Assembly (NCBI GenBank): GCA_031553765.1
Contig: JAVBKY010000005.1
Coordinates: 124,001 to 188,000 of the forward strand
DNA: 64,000 nucleotides
Source of the DNA: JAITMY01 sp031553765
GTDB taxonomy: Bacteria > Bacteroidota > Bacteroidia > Bacteroidales > UBA932
Direction: 5' to 3'
Shown: in pieces, positions 27,446-35,572 of the stretch
How the letters are laid out: the number at the start of each line of letters is the position of its first letter
Position numbering within the stretch: position 1 is the first letter of the stretch
Notes under the pieces: generated by a model
What the model was told of the DNA's origin: nothing
Databases searched by the model: none
The model's input: only the letters and a program-made list of their open reading frames with translations
Position numbers and translations under genes: made by a program

Positions 27446-27895
27446 TTATTTCTTTTCCTTTAAAATGTCGCGAATTTCGGTAAGCAACTTTTCTTCGGTA
27501 GAGGGTTCTGCTGGAGGTGTGGGTACCTCCTCTTTTTTGCGTTGAAGTTTAGCAAGTAACTTAATCACCATAAACATGGAGAGCGCCACAAGCATGAAAT
27601 CAATTACATTTTGTATAAACATGCCGTAGTTGAGGGTAGCGCCTTTTACACCCTCTATAACAGTAGGGATGGTAAACGATAGGTCTTTGAAATCAATATT
27701 GCCAATCATCATACCTACCAGTGGCATAATGATATCGCCAACCAATGAGCTGACGATTTTACCAAATGCGCCGCCGATTACCACGGCCAGTGCAAGGTCA
27801 ACTATATTACCTTTGAAGGCGAATTTCTTAAAGTCGTCCCAGAATTTTTTTGATTCTTTTGCGGCGCCATCCATGTGAATGTGGGGAGTCTTCAT
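27446..27895 (-). CDS. mscL: Large-conductance mechanosensitive channel
   Basis: 149 residues. Inner-membrane channel that opens under osmotic downshock. Family blocks: FKKFAFKGNIVDLALAVVIG (first helix), GGAFGKIVSSLVGDIIMPL, and a second helix in FIQNVIDFMLVALSMFMVI. A charged C-terminal bundle ends in EIRDILKEKK. The ATG at 27895 is chosen because TACCTTTG lies at 27921-27928, inside the longer frame. It precedes rfaE1 by 16 bp. Confidence 0.95.
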   Translation of the reverse strand: MKTPHIHMDGAAKESKKFWDDFKKFAFKGNIVDLALAVVIGGAFGKIVSSLVGDIIMPLVGMMIGNIDFKDLSFTIPTVIEGVKGATLNYGMFIQNVIDFMLVALSMFMVIKLLAKLQRKKEEVPTPPAEPSTEEKLLTEIRDILKEKK

Positions 27896-27920
27896 GTTTT
27901 TATAGTTTAGATTCTTGCAA

Positions 27921-27928
27921 CAAAGGTA
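27921..27928 (-). promoter_or_regulatory. -7 promoter element of mscL (TACCTTTG)
   Basis: Reverse-strand TACCTTTG, 25 bp upstream of the mscL ATG. Confidence 0.7.
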
Positions 27929-27932
27929 CAAA

Positions 27933-29216
27933 TTATTTGAGCAGCTCACAATTCATATACCCATCGCTACTCACAGCGGTGAGCTTTACCGCGGCTATTT
28001 TATTGACCAACTCTGCTGTATAGAGTAGCGCAACTTTTATGTAGTTTTCGGTAAAGCCAAACATCATGCCGTTTTTGCGCGTGCTTTCAAATAGCACCTG
28101 CGCAGTCTGTCCTACATTTTTTTTGTAAAAATCGAGATGTAGTGCTTCGCAAAGTTCGCCTAAACGTTTTGCACGTTCGGTAATTTTTGCGCTTGGCACC
28201 TGCTGCATTTCTGCGGCAGGCGTATTGGGACGTTTGGAATATGGAAAAACGTGCAGGTATGCAGGGTGTAGTTCTTTCAGGAAGTTGTATTCATCCTCAA
28301 ATTCCTCATCAGTTTCGGTAGGAAAACCTACAATAACATCCACACCAATGAATGCCAGCGGCATTTTAGCGCGAATGCTATGAAGTCTTTCGGCAAACAG
28401 CTCACGCGTATAGCGGCGGCGCATGAGGCCAAGCACGCGATTGGTTCCCGCCTGCAGCGGAATGTGAAAATGTGGTAGGAACTTTTTTGATTGCGCCGAA
28501 AAATCGATTATCTCGTTGGTAAGAAGATTGGGCTCAATAGATGAAATGCGGTAGCGCGAAATGCCTTGCACTTTTTCCAGTGCCTGCGCCAGCTGGTAAA
28601 AATTTTCGCCGGTTGACTTTCCAAAGTCGCCAATGTTTACCCCCGTAATAATAATTTCGTTGGTGCCTTGTGTGGCCACTTCCTCGGCTTGTGCTACAAC
28701 TTTCTCAATGGCAATGTTTCTACTTGCGCCGCGTGCCAATGGTACGGTACAGTATGCACAGTGGTAGTCACAACCGTCCTGCACTTTGAGAAACGAGCGG
28801 GTGCGATCACCCGATGAGTAAGCTGCGAAAAAATTGTTAGTAGGCAATTGGCAATGAGCAGTGGACAATGAAAAGTGTTCGCCTATTTTTTGAGCAATCT
28901 CACCCTTGTCCGCCACAATATTTACCTCAGGCATTTGCTCCAACTCAAAAGGTTTGAGCGAGGAATAACACCCTGTTATGCATATGATTGAATCGGTGTT
29001 GTCTTTGGATAGCTTACGAATGGCCTGCCTGCATTTTTTCTCCGACTGCTCGGTAACAGCGCAGGTGTTTACCACGTATATATCGGCACCGTTTTTTGTG
29101 AAAGCGTGCTCAAAGCCCATGCCGGTGAGTTGACGCGCAATAGTAGAGGCCTCGGCAAAGTTAAGCTTACAACCAAGGTTTACTACTTGAAATGTTTTGT
29201 TGTGAGAGTTGGACAT
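27933..29216 (-). CDS. mtaB: tRNA t6A37 methylthiotransferase MtaB, with a repeat-derived insert
   Basis: About 427 residues. A radical-SAM enzyme that converts t6A to ms2t6A at position 37. N-terminal UPF0004 domain NLGCKLNFAEASTI, radical-SAM motif CDYHCAYCTVPLARG, C-terminal TRAM-like region. Residues about 116-127 (near STAHCQLPTNN) are encoded by a GGCAATTGGCAATGAGCAG-type repeat. The ATG at 29216 follows a TACCTTTG element by 6 bp, which argues for a leaderless message. MiaB at 55143 is the paralogue. MiaB identity is excluded here by the GCKLN motif. Confidence 0.93.
   Translation of the reverse strand: MSNSHNKTFQVVNLGCKLNFAEASTIARQLTGMGFEHAFTKNGADIYVVNTCAVTEQSEKKCRQAIRKLSKDNTDSIICITGCYSSLKPFELEQMPEVNIVADKGEIAQKIGEHFSLSTAHCQLPTNNFFAAYSSGDRTRSFLKVQDGCDYHCAYCTVPLARGASRNIAIEKVVAQAEEVATQGTNEIIITGVNIGDFGKSTGENFYQLAQALEKVQGISRYRISSIEPNLLTNEIIDFSAQSKKFLPHFHIPLQAGTNRVLGLMRRRYTRELFAERLHSIRAKMPLAFIGVDVIVGFPTETDEEFEDEYNFLKELHPAYLHVFPYSKRPNTPAAEMQQVPSAKITERAKRLGELCEALHLDFYKKNVGQTAQVLFESTRKNGMMFGFTENYIKVALLYTAELVNKIAAVKLTAVSSDGYMNCELLK
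28836..28870. repeat. Repeat of the GGCAATTGGCAATG type inside mtaB
   Basis: The plus strand reads AGTAGGCAATTGGCAATG followed by AGCAGTGGACAATG. A similar run occurs between queG and purD (60055-60090). In mtaB it is in frame and encodes residues in a variable linker before the radical-SAM domain. Confidence 0.6.
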
Positions 29217-29222
29217 AGCGTG

Positions 29223-29230
29223 CAAAGGTA
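29223..29230 (-). promoter_or_regulatory. -7 promoter element of mtaB (TACCTTTG)
   Basis: Reverse-strand TACCTTTG separated from the mtaB ATG by only 6 bp. Confidence 0.7.
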
Positions 29231-29264
29231 CGGATTTTTCATTACCTTTGGCTTTCATAATCCT

Positions 29265-29355
29265 GGACGTCATTGCGAGAAGGAACGACGAAGTAATCTC
29301 ATGCCTCAGTTTTGAGACCGCCTTGTCCTCGTACCTCGTTCTCGCAATGACGTCC
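29265..29355. repeat. REP/MITE-like element, GTCATTGCGAG type
   Basis: Perfect 17-bp terminal inverted repeats (29265-29281 and 29339-29355) reading GGACGTCATTGCGAGAA. The left part continues GGAACGACGAAGTAATCTC. It lies between mtaB and rsmA. It is the same family as the insertion inside ispG (37030-37093). Confidence 0.88.
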
Positions 29356-29368
29356 TCATTTGTATTAT

Positions 29369-30151
29369 ATGCAACCTGTTAGAGCCAAAAAACACCTTGG
29401 TCAACATTTTTTAGTTGATTTAAGCATTGCCGAGCGCATAGCGCAAAGCCTTGCGGCCACTGTGGCGCGCGATGTGCTGGAAATAGGACCGGGCACAGGT
29501 GTGCTTACACAGTTTTTGCTCAAACGTGACGACATCAATCTGTACGCTGCTGAGGTGGATGGCGAATCGGTGGAGTACCTTAAGCAGAACATGCCGCAGC
29601 TGACGCCTAACCTCATGTTTGGTGATTTCCTGCGAATGGATTTATCCAAAATATTTCCTGATAAATTCTGCGTTATAGGTAATTTTCCCTACAACATTTC
29701 ATCGCAAATTTTCTTCAAAATTCTTGACTACAAGAATAGCGTGCCCGAGGTAGTATGTATGCTGCAAAAGGAGGTGGCGGAGCGGTTGGCAGAAAAACCG
29801 GGTACCAAAACCTACGGCATATTGAGCGTATTGTTACAAGCGTACTACGATATTGAATATCTTTTTACGGTGCACGAGAATGTTTTTGCACCTCCCCCCA
29901 AGGTTAAATCTGCTGTAATTCGCTTGGTGCGCAACAATGTTGAGGCGCTTGACTGCGATGAAAAACTGTTTAAGCAGGTAGTAAAAACTACGTTCAACCA
30001 ACGTCGAAAAACCATTCGCAATTCGCTAAAACCGTTGCTGGGTGATGTGAAATTGGAGCATGCACTATTGGATCTGCGTCCCGAAAGATTAGGTGTAGCG
30101 GAGTTTGTGGAGTTGACTAATGCTGTGGCAAAGGTGAGGGTGGTGCAGTAG
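29369..30151 (+). CDS. rsmA: 16S rRNA dimethyladenosine transferase
   Basis: 260 residues. It dimethylates two adjacent adenines near the 3' end of 16S rRNA. Motifs: KKHLGQHFLVD, VLEIGPGTGVLTQFLL (SAM site) and VIGNFPYNISSQIFFK (catalytic NLPY-type site with F). The C-terminal NQRRKTIRNSLK block is typical. The start is ATG at 29369, 13 bp after the REP element. A TTG upstream at 29360 is less likely. Confidence 0.95.
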   Translation: MQPVRAKKHLGQHFLVDLSIAERIAQSLAATVARDVLEIGPGTGVLTQFLLKRDDINLYAAEVDGESVEYLKQNMPQLTPNLMFGDFLRMDLSKIFPDKFCVIGNFPYNISSQIFFKILDYKNSVPEVVCMLQKEVAERLAEKPGTKTYGILSVLLQAYYDIEYLFTVHENVFAPPPKVKSAVIRLVRNNVEALDCDEKLFKQVVKTTFNQRRKTIRNSLKPLLGDVKLEHALLDLRPERLGVAEFVELTNAVAKVRVVQ

Positions 30152-30154
30152 GCT

Positions 30155-30775
30155 CTATCCTACGCCATAGGTTATTCCAACGTTATCAACAAGGTGAAAG
30201 TGTAGCAGGTATTGCTGCACTTTTCCTTTTCCTGTGAATTGCGCTGAAATTTCTCCCTCCTCCTGCTCATAAAATTGTTCAAGCACTATCTGATCTGCAA
30301 ATTCAACACCTTGTTCGTCGGCTAACTTAAAAACGGTTTCCTTTGCGCACCACGAAAGGCATTGCAGCGTTTGTGTGTTGAGGTAATTTTGCTCCTTGGT
30401 GGACAAAAATCGCTGTGCTACGCGGGCAAAATTCCGGCTCGTATTCTCGATATCAACTCCCACTTTTTGCGAAGCGTGAATGGCTATGGCAATTTCGTGC
30501 TGGGTATGCGATATGCTGATGTGGTTTGAAATGCCCTCAAGATACGGACAGCCATTGGTGTGATGGTGCAACGCCGATTTTATGCCTAAAAAATCGTGAA
30601 GCAGGAATAGCGTGGAGGCACGTTCACGTTGACGTTTTTCGCTTTTCAGTAGTTCAAATTCCTCCCGCTCTTGCTTCGAATAAAACATTTGCGGAAGAAG
30701 ATTTTCTACTCCCGCCATTTCGACTACAACTACTTGTAGCCCATCTTTATTTATATGTAAAAGGGTGTTTAGCAT
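30155..30775 (-). CDS. 4'-phosphopantetheinyl transferase (Sfp superfamily)
   Basis: 206 residues. It attaches the phosphopantetheine arm of CoA to carrier proteins. The two-part signature is KVGVDIENTSRN and WCAKETVFKL, with a further SISHTQHEIAIAI block. Sfp- or HetI-type rather than the short AcpS type. It lies downstream of gldE-gldD on the same strand; a 21-bp inverted repeat lies between it and gldD. Ends 3 bp from the convergent rsmA. Confidence 0.88.
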   Translation of the reverse strand: MLNTLLHINKDGLQVVVVEMAGVENLLPQMFYSKQEREEFELLKSEKRQRERASTLFLLHDFLGIKSALHHHTNGCPYLEGISNHISISHTQHEIAIAIHASQKVGVDIENTSRNFARVAQRFLSTKEQNYLNTQTLQCLSWCAKETVFKLADEQGVEFADQIVLEQFYEQEEGEISAQFTGKGKVQQYLLHFHLVDNVGITYGVG

Positions 30776-30791
30776 GTTTTTTTGCCCAAAA

Positions 30792-30866
30792 CCGCCTAAA
30801 GGGGGCTATAACCGCAGTAAATTTGTATGCAGATGTACGCAATATGTTATAGCCCCCTTTAGGCGG
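30792..30866. repeat. REP/MITE-like element, CCGCCTAAAGGGGGC type
   Basis: Perfect 21-bp inverted repeats at 30792-30812 and 30846-30866 around a 33-bp centre, in the gap between gldD and the phosphopantetheinyl transferase gene. It is unrelated to the other elements by sequence. Confidence 0.88.
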
Positions 30867-30882
30867 GTGGGGGTAAATGACT

Positions 30883-31461
30883 TTATTTCCACTCGGTACT
30901 CTCCATTAACCGCCAAATGTCCTCGGTGATGTACTGAATTACAGGTTGTAGCGAGTCGCGGTTAGGGTGCGTGTTGAAGTAGAGCGATCCGCGTAGGAAA
31001 TGGCGTGAACTGTCGGTAAGGTAAAACTGTACGTTGCTGGCCGCGTTACCGCCAATTTCGTAAATGTAACCAAAGGTATGCAGCTCGTTGTTTTCAAAGC
31101 GCTCCCAAATAATGCCATCAGATTTTACGGTGTGCTTATATACAAGAAAATGCGTATCTTCTATGTACTTATCTAGGTTGCTATTTACACGCTTATAGCT
31201 TACATGAATTTTAGCGTTGAGGCCCGGATAGTCGATATTTACCCAGTAGGGTTCGCTATGCTCATCTGTTGTAGGTGCCACCTTGGTGTACTGTGATACT
31301 TCAAACGAGTAGGGGTAGCCTTTGAGTGCTGTGCGAGCGTACTTACGGTCCTGTGGTAGCTCTATGCGATAATATCCGCGAGGCTTGGGCGCAGTGCGCT
31401 TACTATTGCAAGATGTGGTAAGTACAAGTGCAGATAAGACTATGATAAAAAGATGCTTCAC
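30883..31461 (-). CDS. gldD: Gliding motility / type IX secretion lipoprotein GldD
   Basis: 192 residues. Lipoprotein signal with lipobox LTTSC, then the GldD core PKPRGYYRIELPQDRKYA and GYPYSFEVSQY. GldD is needed for gliding and type IX secretion in Flavobacterium; its exact job is not known. Its start overlaps the gldE stop by 1 bp, the order seen in many Bacteroidota. This cell probably has a type IX system, which also fits the sorting-tail protein at 46674. Confidence 0.93.
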   Translation of the reverse strand: MKHLFIIVLSALVLTTSCNSKRTAPKPRGYYRIELPQDRKYARTALKGYPYSFEVSQYTKVAPTTDEHSEPYWVNIDYPGLNAKIHVSYKRVNSNLDKYIEDTHFLVYKHTVKSDGIIWERFENNELHTFGYIYEIGGNAASNVQFYLTDSSRHFLRGSLYFNTHPNRDSLQPVIQYITEDIWRLMESTEWK

Positions 31462-32792
31462 TATTTCTTCTTATTGGCTTTTTTTGCGTCGTCAAATACG
31501 ATGCGAATTTTTTGAATGCGTCGCCCCTCAAATGCTGCTACGGTAAATAGCGCATGGCGATAACGAATTTCTTCGCCCTGTGCGGGAAAGTTGCCTTTGA
31601 GTTCGAGCAGCACACCTGCCAGCGTTTCCGAATCACCCTCTACATCATCAAAAAATGTATGGGGCAAGTTCATTACCTTGCAAAAATCGTTGAGCAGCGT
31701 TTTTCCCTCAAAAATATAGGTGCCATCGCTCTGCTTTTTGTACAACGATTCATCCATATCCGACTCGTCCGAAATTTCACCCACAATTTCCTCCAGAATA
31801 TCCTCCAGCGTAACAATACCAAAAGTTCCGCCGTACTCGTCCACCACTACGGCAAGGTGATTCTTCTTCTGTTGAAACTCCTCCAGCAGGTCGTTAATCT
31901 TTTTATTCTCGGGAACAAAGTAGGCGGGACGCACGAGCGATTGCCATACAAAGTCCTTCTCGTTTAAGTGGCTGAGCAGGTCTTTTATGTACAGCACGCC
32001 CTTCACATTGTCAAAACTCTCCTCGTATACGGGCAGGCGTGAATATTCCCACTGCACTATCACCTCCAGCAGTTCATTGAACGTGTTGGTAATGTCAATG
32101 CCCACCACGTCTATGCGCGGAGTCATTATTTCGCGTACGTCAATGTTGCCGAATTTTACAATACCCTTGAGAATTTTTCTATCCTCGGCATTGTCCGTTT
32201 TGGTTACGTTGAGTGCGCTCGAAAGGTCGTCCATCGAAATATTGTCGGCATGCTTGGTCTTTATGCGGCGATTCATGCGCGAGGTGGCGCCTACCAGCAA
32301 AAAGTTAAACGGACGGGTAATTGTTGTAAGCACATACAGTGGCATAGCTACAGCCAGTGAGAACGATAGCGGGGTGTAGCGTGCAAAAATTTTAGGCGTA
32401 ATTTCACCAAATAGCAACAATAAAAAGGTAATAATTATAACCTCGAAAGTAAACCCGAAAACCTCGGAGTTGAACACAATGGTATTGTGCGTAGTATAGG
32501 TGGATATAATGACTATAGATACATTTACTACGCTATTAACCAGTAGTATGCAGCTAAGCAGGTGGTTGGGGCGATCCAATAGCTGTAGCACTGTTTTAGC
32601 TGATTTGCTATCGCTGTTTTTGAGCGTATTAATGTTGCTTGGCGTGAGCGAGAAGTAGGCTGCTTCGGAACCCGAAACCAGCGCTGAGATAGTAAGTAAC
32701 AGCAGTATTATAATGCTGCCTGTGATGGTGAACAGAAGTGAAAAGTCGGGCCTTAGCGCAATGATGCTAAGCAGAGAGGGAACGTCTTCCAA
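31461..32792 (-). CDS. gldE: Gliding motility protein GldE (CNNM/CorC-type, CBS domains)
   Basis: 443 residues. An N-terminal DUF21 membrane region with about four helices (SGSEAAYFSLTPSNIN). A pair of CBS domains around REIMTPRIDVVGID and AVVVDEYGGTFGIVTLEDIL. A CorC/HlyC C-terminal domain ends in RRIQKIRIVF. Relatives may move magnesium; GldE supports gliding with GldD. The stop of gldE overlaps the start of gldD. Confidence 0.92.
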   Translation of the reverse strand: MEDVPSLLSIIALRPDFSLLFTITGSIIILLLLTISALVSGSEAAYFSLTPSNINTLKNSDSKSAKTVLQLLDRPNHLLSCILLVNSVVNVSIVIISTYTTHNTIVFNSEVFGFTFEVIIITFLLLLFGEITPKIFARYTPLSFSLAVAMPLYVLTTITRPFNFLLVGATSRMNRRIKTKHADNISMDDLSSALNVTKTDNAEDRKILKGIVKFGNIDVREIMTPRIDVVGIDITNTFNELLEVIVQWEYSRLPVYEESFDNVKGVLYIKDLLSHLNEKDFVWQSLVRPAYFVPENKKINDLLEEFQQKKNHLAVVVDEYGGTFGIVTLEDILEEIVGEISDESDMDESLYKKQSDGTYIFEGKTLLNDFCKVMNLPHTFFDDVEGDSETLAGVLLELKGNFPAQGEEIRYRHALFTVAAFEGRRIQKIRIVFDDAKKANKKK

Positions 32793-32947
32793 AGTAAAAA
32801 TTTTAAGTTAAACATGCGAGCAAATAAATCGCTCTTTTAAAGAAACAAAGGTACGAAAAAAACTATTCGTAGGGTAAAAATAAAATGCTTAACTTAGCTT
32901 GCTAAAAGTTGTTTGTGTGGTGCTCTCATTTGGAAATTTGTAATAAA

Positions 32948-34858
32948 TTGATTTTAAGACTTATAAAAAACATATTTTTTCTACTGATACTTGTAGTGAC
33001 AGCCTATAGTCTACTGTTTACCACGGGTTGTGCGAGTATCGGCCATCCCAGCGGAGGGCCTAAAGATACCTTGCCTCCGGTGTTGCTCAAAACCATACCC
33101 GAGCAAGGCGCGCTTTTTTTTGATAAAAAAAGGGTGTCAATTACTTTCGACGAGTATGTGCAGCTGAAAGAGGCCGATAAGCAGTTCATCATGTCGCCAC
33201 CACCTGAGAAGCGGCCAACATTGGCTGTAAAGGGCAAGAGTATAGTGACGACCTTCAATAGTCCGTTAAAGGATAGTACCACCTACCAACTTAACTTTGG
33301 AAATGCCATTGTTGATAATAACGAGGGTAACCCCTATGAAGCATATCGCTTCGCATTTTCTACGTGGGCGGTGCTGGATACCATGCAGGTGGATGGCCTG
33401 GTGCTTGATGCCTATACCGATCAGCCCGTAGGAAAAATGTTGGTATATCTGTATGAGAACTTAAGCGACAGCGTAGTGCTGAAGTTGCGTCCCGACAATA
33501 TTACGCGCTCTAATGAAGAGGGTAATTTTGTTGCCGAAAACCTGAAGGAAAAGCCCTACAAAATAGTAGTAATTGACGATGCCAACAAAAACTACAAGTA
33601 CGATATAGGGCAGGAGGCCATTGGATTTCTTGATCTCCCGGTGGAGCCGATTGCCGGATCTATAGAGCGACATCATCATCATGATGGTGAAGGTGGAGGT
33701 GAGGAAAAAGACAAAAAAGATGAAGCTGCGAAGCCCAAGCCCCAATCCGAACTTCGGCAGGAAAAAGAGCCGAAGTTGGTGCTGCGTATGTTCACGGAGG
33801 ATGTGCAAACACAATACATGACATCGTGCGAGCAACCGGAAAAGCGCGCGCTGAAAATGACGTTTAATGCACCGTACCCTAAAATCGATAGTCTTCACAT
33901 TGATAGCATGGATGTGCGAAAATTTGTAGTGGAAAGTAGCCCTCGACAGGATACACTGCTTTTTTGGTTTGCTGATACCGCTGCTCGCATTCCCGATACG
34001 CTGAAGCTGAATTTTAACTACCTCAAAACCGATACCCTGGGGCAGCTGAGTCCCTCGCGTGAAAAACGCAAGTTTGTTTTTATTGATAAAAAAGCGCCGG
34101 AAGAAAAGTCATCCAAGCCCTCAGCTATTGGCGGATTCTTTTCACGCTTGGTTGGTACGGAGGAAGCGGTAGATACCACTCCCAAAAAACCGGTCAACTG
34201 GACGTTGCAGCCAAGTTTGAAAACCTCTAATGCGGGCCCGATTGAGCATGTTTCGGTTAACTTCGGCGCGCTGCTTATTTCTGCCAATCCGCAGCAGATT
34301 ACGTTTGAGGAGCGGCAAATTAATCCTCGCTCCAAAGACACTACCTACGTTAAGGTGAAGTACGAATTGCAACGCGACTCCATTCGCCTGCGTACGTATC
34401 GCTTTGCTGCCGATTGGAAGGAGAATACGTTCTATCGCTACTCCATTTTACCTAATGCGTTTTGGGATATTTATTCACAAACTAACGACACCATGAAGGG
34501 GGAATTTACCACTGTCGATCCCGAAAAATTGTCAAGTTTAGCTATAGACTTTAGTAATGTGGAGGGAGACTACGTGGTGCAAATTACCGATAGCAAGGGT
34601 AAGATCGTTTTAAGAGAGTATACTTTGAGCGAGAACAAAAAAATGGAGTTCAAGTATGTCAATCCCGGTAGCCACTGCATTCGTGTAATAAAGGATGAAA
34701 ACGGCAATGGTAAGTGGGATACCGGTAACTACTTTAAGCGCATTCAACCTGAGTATGCTACCTTCTTAAGGACGAATGACGGCAAGTTGGAGTTTACCTT
34801 CCGCCAGGGCTGGGATTTGGAGTTAAGCGTGGATATGAAGGTGCTGTTCCCGGATTAA
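32948..34858 (+). CDS. Large lipoprotein with Ig-like domains
   Basis: About 636 residues. No in-frame ATG precedes the signal peptide. A TTG at 32948 gives a good lipoprotein signal, ILRLIKNIFFLLILVV, with lipobox TTGC. The first domain, SGGPKDTLPPVLLKTIPEQG, is the SbsA_Ig-like start common in Bacteroidota. A histidine-, acid- and lysine-rich linker (HHHHDGEGGGEEKDKKDE) lies near residue 240. A DENGNGKWDTGNY block near the end looks like a calcium-binding loop. Function unknown; probably anchored to the outer membrane. Followed by a small barrel gene. Confidence 0.82.
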   Translation: MILRLIKNIFFLLILVVTAYSLLFTTGCASIGHPSGGPKDTLPPVLLKTIPEQGALFFDKKRVSITFDEYVQLKEADKQFIMSPPPEKRPTLAVKGKSIVTTFNSPLKDSTTYQLNFGNAIVDNNEGNPYEAYRFAFSTWAVLDTMQVDGLVLDAYTDQPVGKMLVYLYENLSDSVVLKLRPDNITRSNEEGNFVAENLKEKPYKIVVIDDANKNYKYDIGQEAIGFLDLPVEPIAGSIERHHHHDGEGGGEEKDKKDEAAKPKPQSELRQEKEPKLVLRMFTEDVQTQYMTSCEQPEKRALKMTFNAPYPKIDSLHIDSMDVRKFVVESSPRQDTLLFWFADTAARIPDTLKLNFNYLKTDTLGQLSPSREKRKFVFIDKKAPEEKSSKPSAIGGFFSRLVGTEEAVDTTPKKPVNWTLQPSLKTSNAGPIEHVSVNFGALLISANPQQITFEERQINPRSKDTTYVKVKYELQRDSIRLRTYRFAADWKENTFYRYSILPNAFWDIYSQTNDTMKGEFTTVDPEKLSSLAIDFSNVEGDYVVQITDSKGKIVLREYTLSENKKMEFKYVNPGSHCIRVIKDENGNGKWDTGNYFKRIQPEYATFLRTNDGKLEFTFRQGWDLELSVDMKVLFPD

Positions 34859-34902
34859 TCAACCCTAACGGGGGCTTAATTGAAAAATGTTGATTGTAAA
34901 GC

Positions 34903-34919
34903 AGACCCTATTAGGGTCT
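34903..34919. repeat. Small palindrome AGACCCTATTAGGGTCT
   Basis: A near-perfect palindrome just before the barrel-protein gene, with a related CCCTAACGGGGGC half about 40 bp upstream. It resembles the hairpin after ribD. It could end transcription of the upstream lipoprotein gene. Confidence 0.6.
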
Positions 34920-34930
34920 TTTCGTCCCGA

Positions 34931-35566
34931 ATGAAGAAGTTACTTATTGTCATATTTTTGTTGGCTGCAAGTATTGCGTCGCGTGCCGAAATTTACCTTG
35001 GGGCCCGCTATGGTGCAGGGTTATCTATGACGTATTTTACTCCTTCTCTGGACGAAAATGCTATCTTCACCCCTGTCAACGCAGCGGTAGCATTTCGTTA
35101 CTGCCGCGATAATGCCGATGATTACGAGCGCTACATGAACCTGCTGGTGGAGTTTGGCTACGGTGAACGCGGTTACGCTCTGGGTGACTCGGCACCTACA
35201 CAAGTTAGGTCGCAGGTGTTGGAGGTGCCCGTAATGATGCAGGCGCGTATTCCGGTGGTAAAGCACGTTAATGTATTAATAACGGGTATTGTGTACGGAG
35301 CCTACTACCTAAACAATAAGCGCACCGAAGAGACTCCCGCAGGCAAGGTAACCGAATCATTTTCCTACAATAATTTAGGCGGTTTTGAATACGGTGTTGG
35401 TGGCGGTTTGGGTCTGTGCCTCAATTTTGGCAAAACTGATTTTGCGGTAGATGCCCGCTATATGGCAAGCATGTCGTACCTTATAAAACCCACAGTTGAC
35501 CTGTACGAGTCAATGCCCATGCAAGTAATTGTTTCGTTTAGCATAATGCGAAAAATAGGGAAATAG
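34931..35566 (+). CDS. Predicted PorT-like small outer-membrane protein
   Basis: About 211 residues. Signal peptide MKKLLIVIFLLAASIASRAE, then amphipathic strands such as EIYLGARYGAGLSMTYF and GFEYGVGGGLGLCLNFG. This fits the outer-membrane beta-barrel type often annotated as PorT-family. The ATG at 34931 gives the signal peptide directly; the longer frame would run through a palindrome. It ends 6 bp before ispG. Confidence 0.75.
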   Translation: MKKLLIVIFLLAASIASRAEIYLGARYGAGLSMTYFTPSLDENAIFTPVNAAVAFRYCRDNADDYERYMNLLVEFGYGERGYALGDSAPTQVRSQVLEVPVMMQARIPVVKHVNVLITGIVYGAYYLNNKRTEETPAGKVTESFSYNNLGGFEYGVGGGLGLCLNFGKTDFAVDARYMASMSYLIKPTVDLYESMPMQVIVSFSIMRKIGK

Positions 35567-35572
35567 TAGCTG

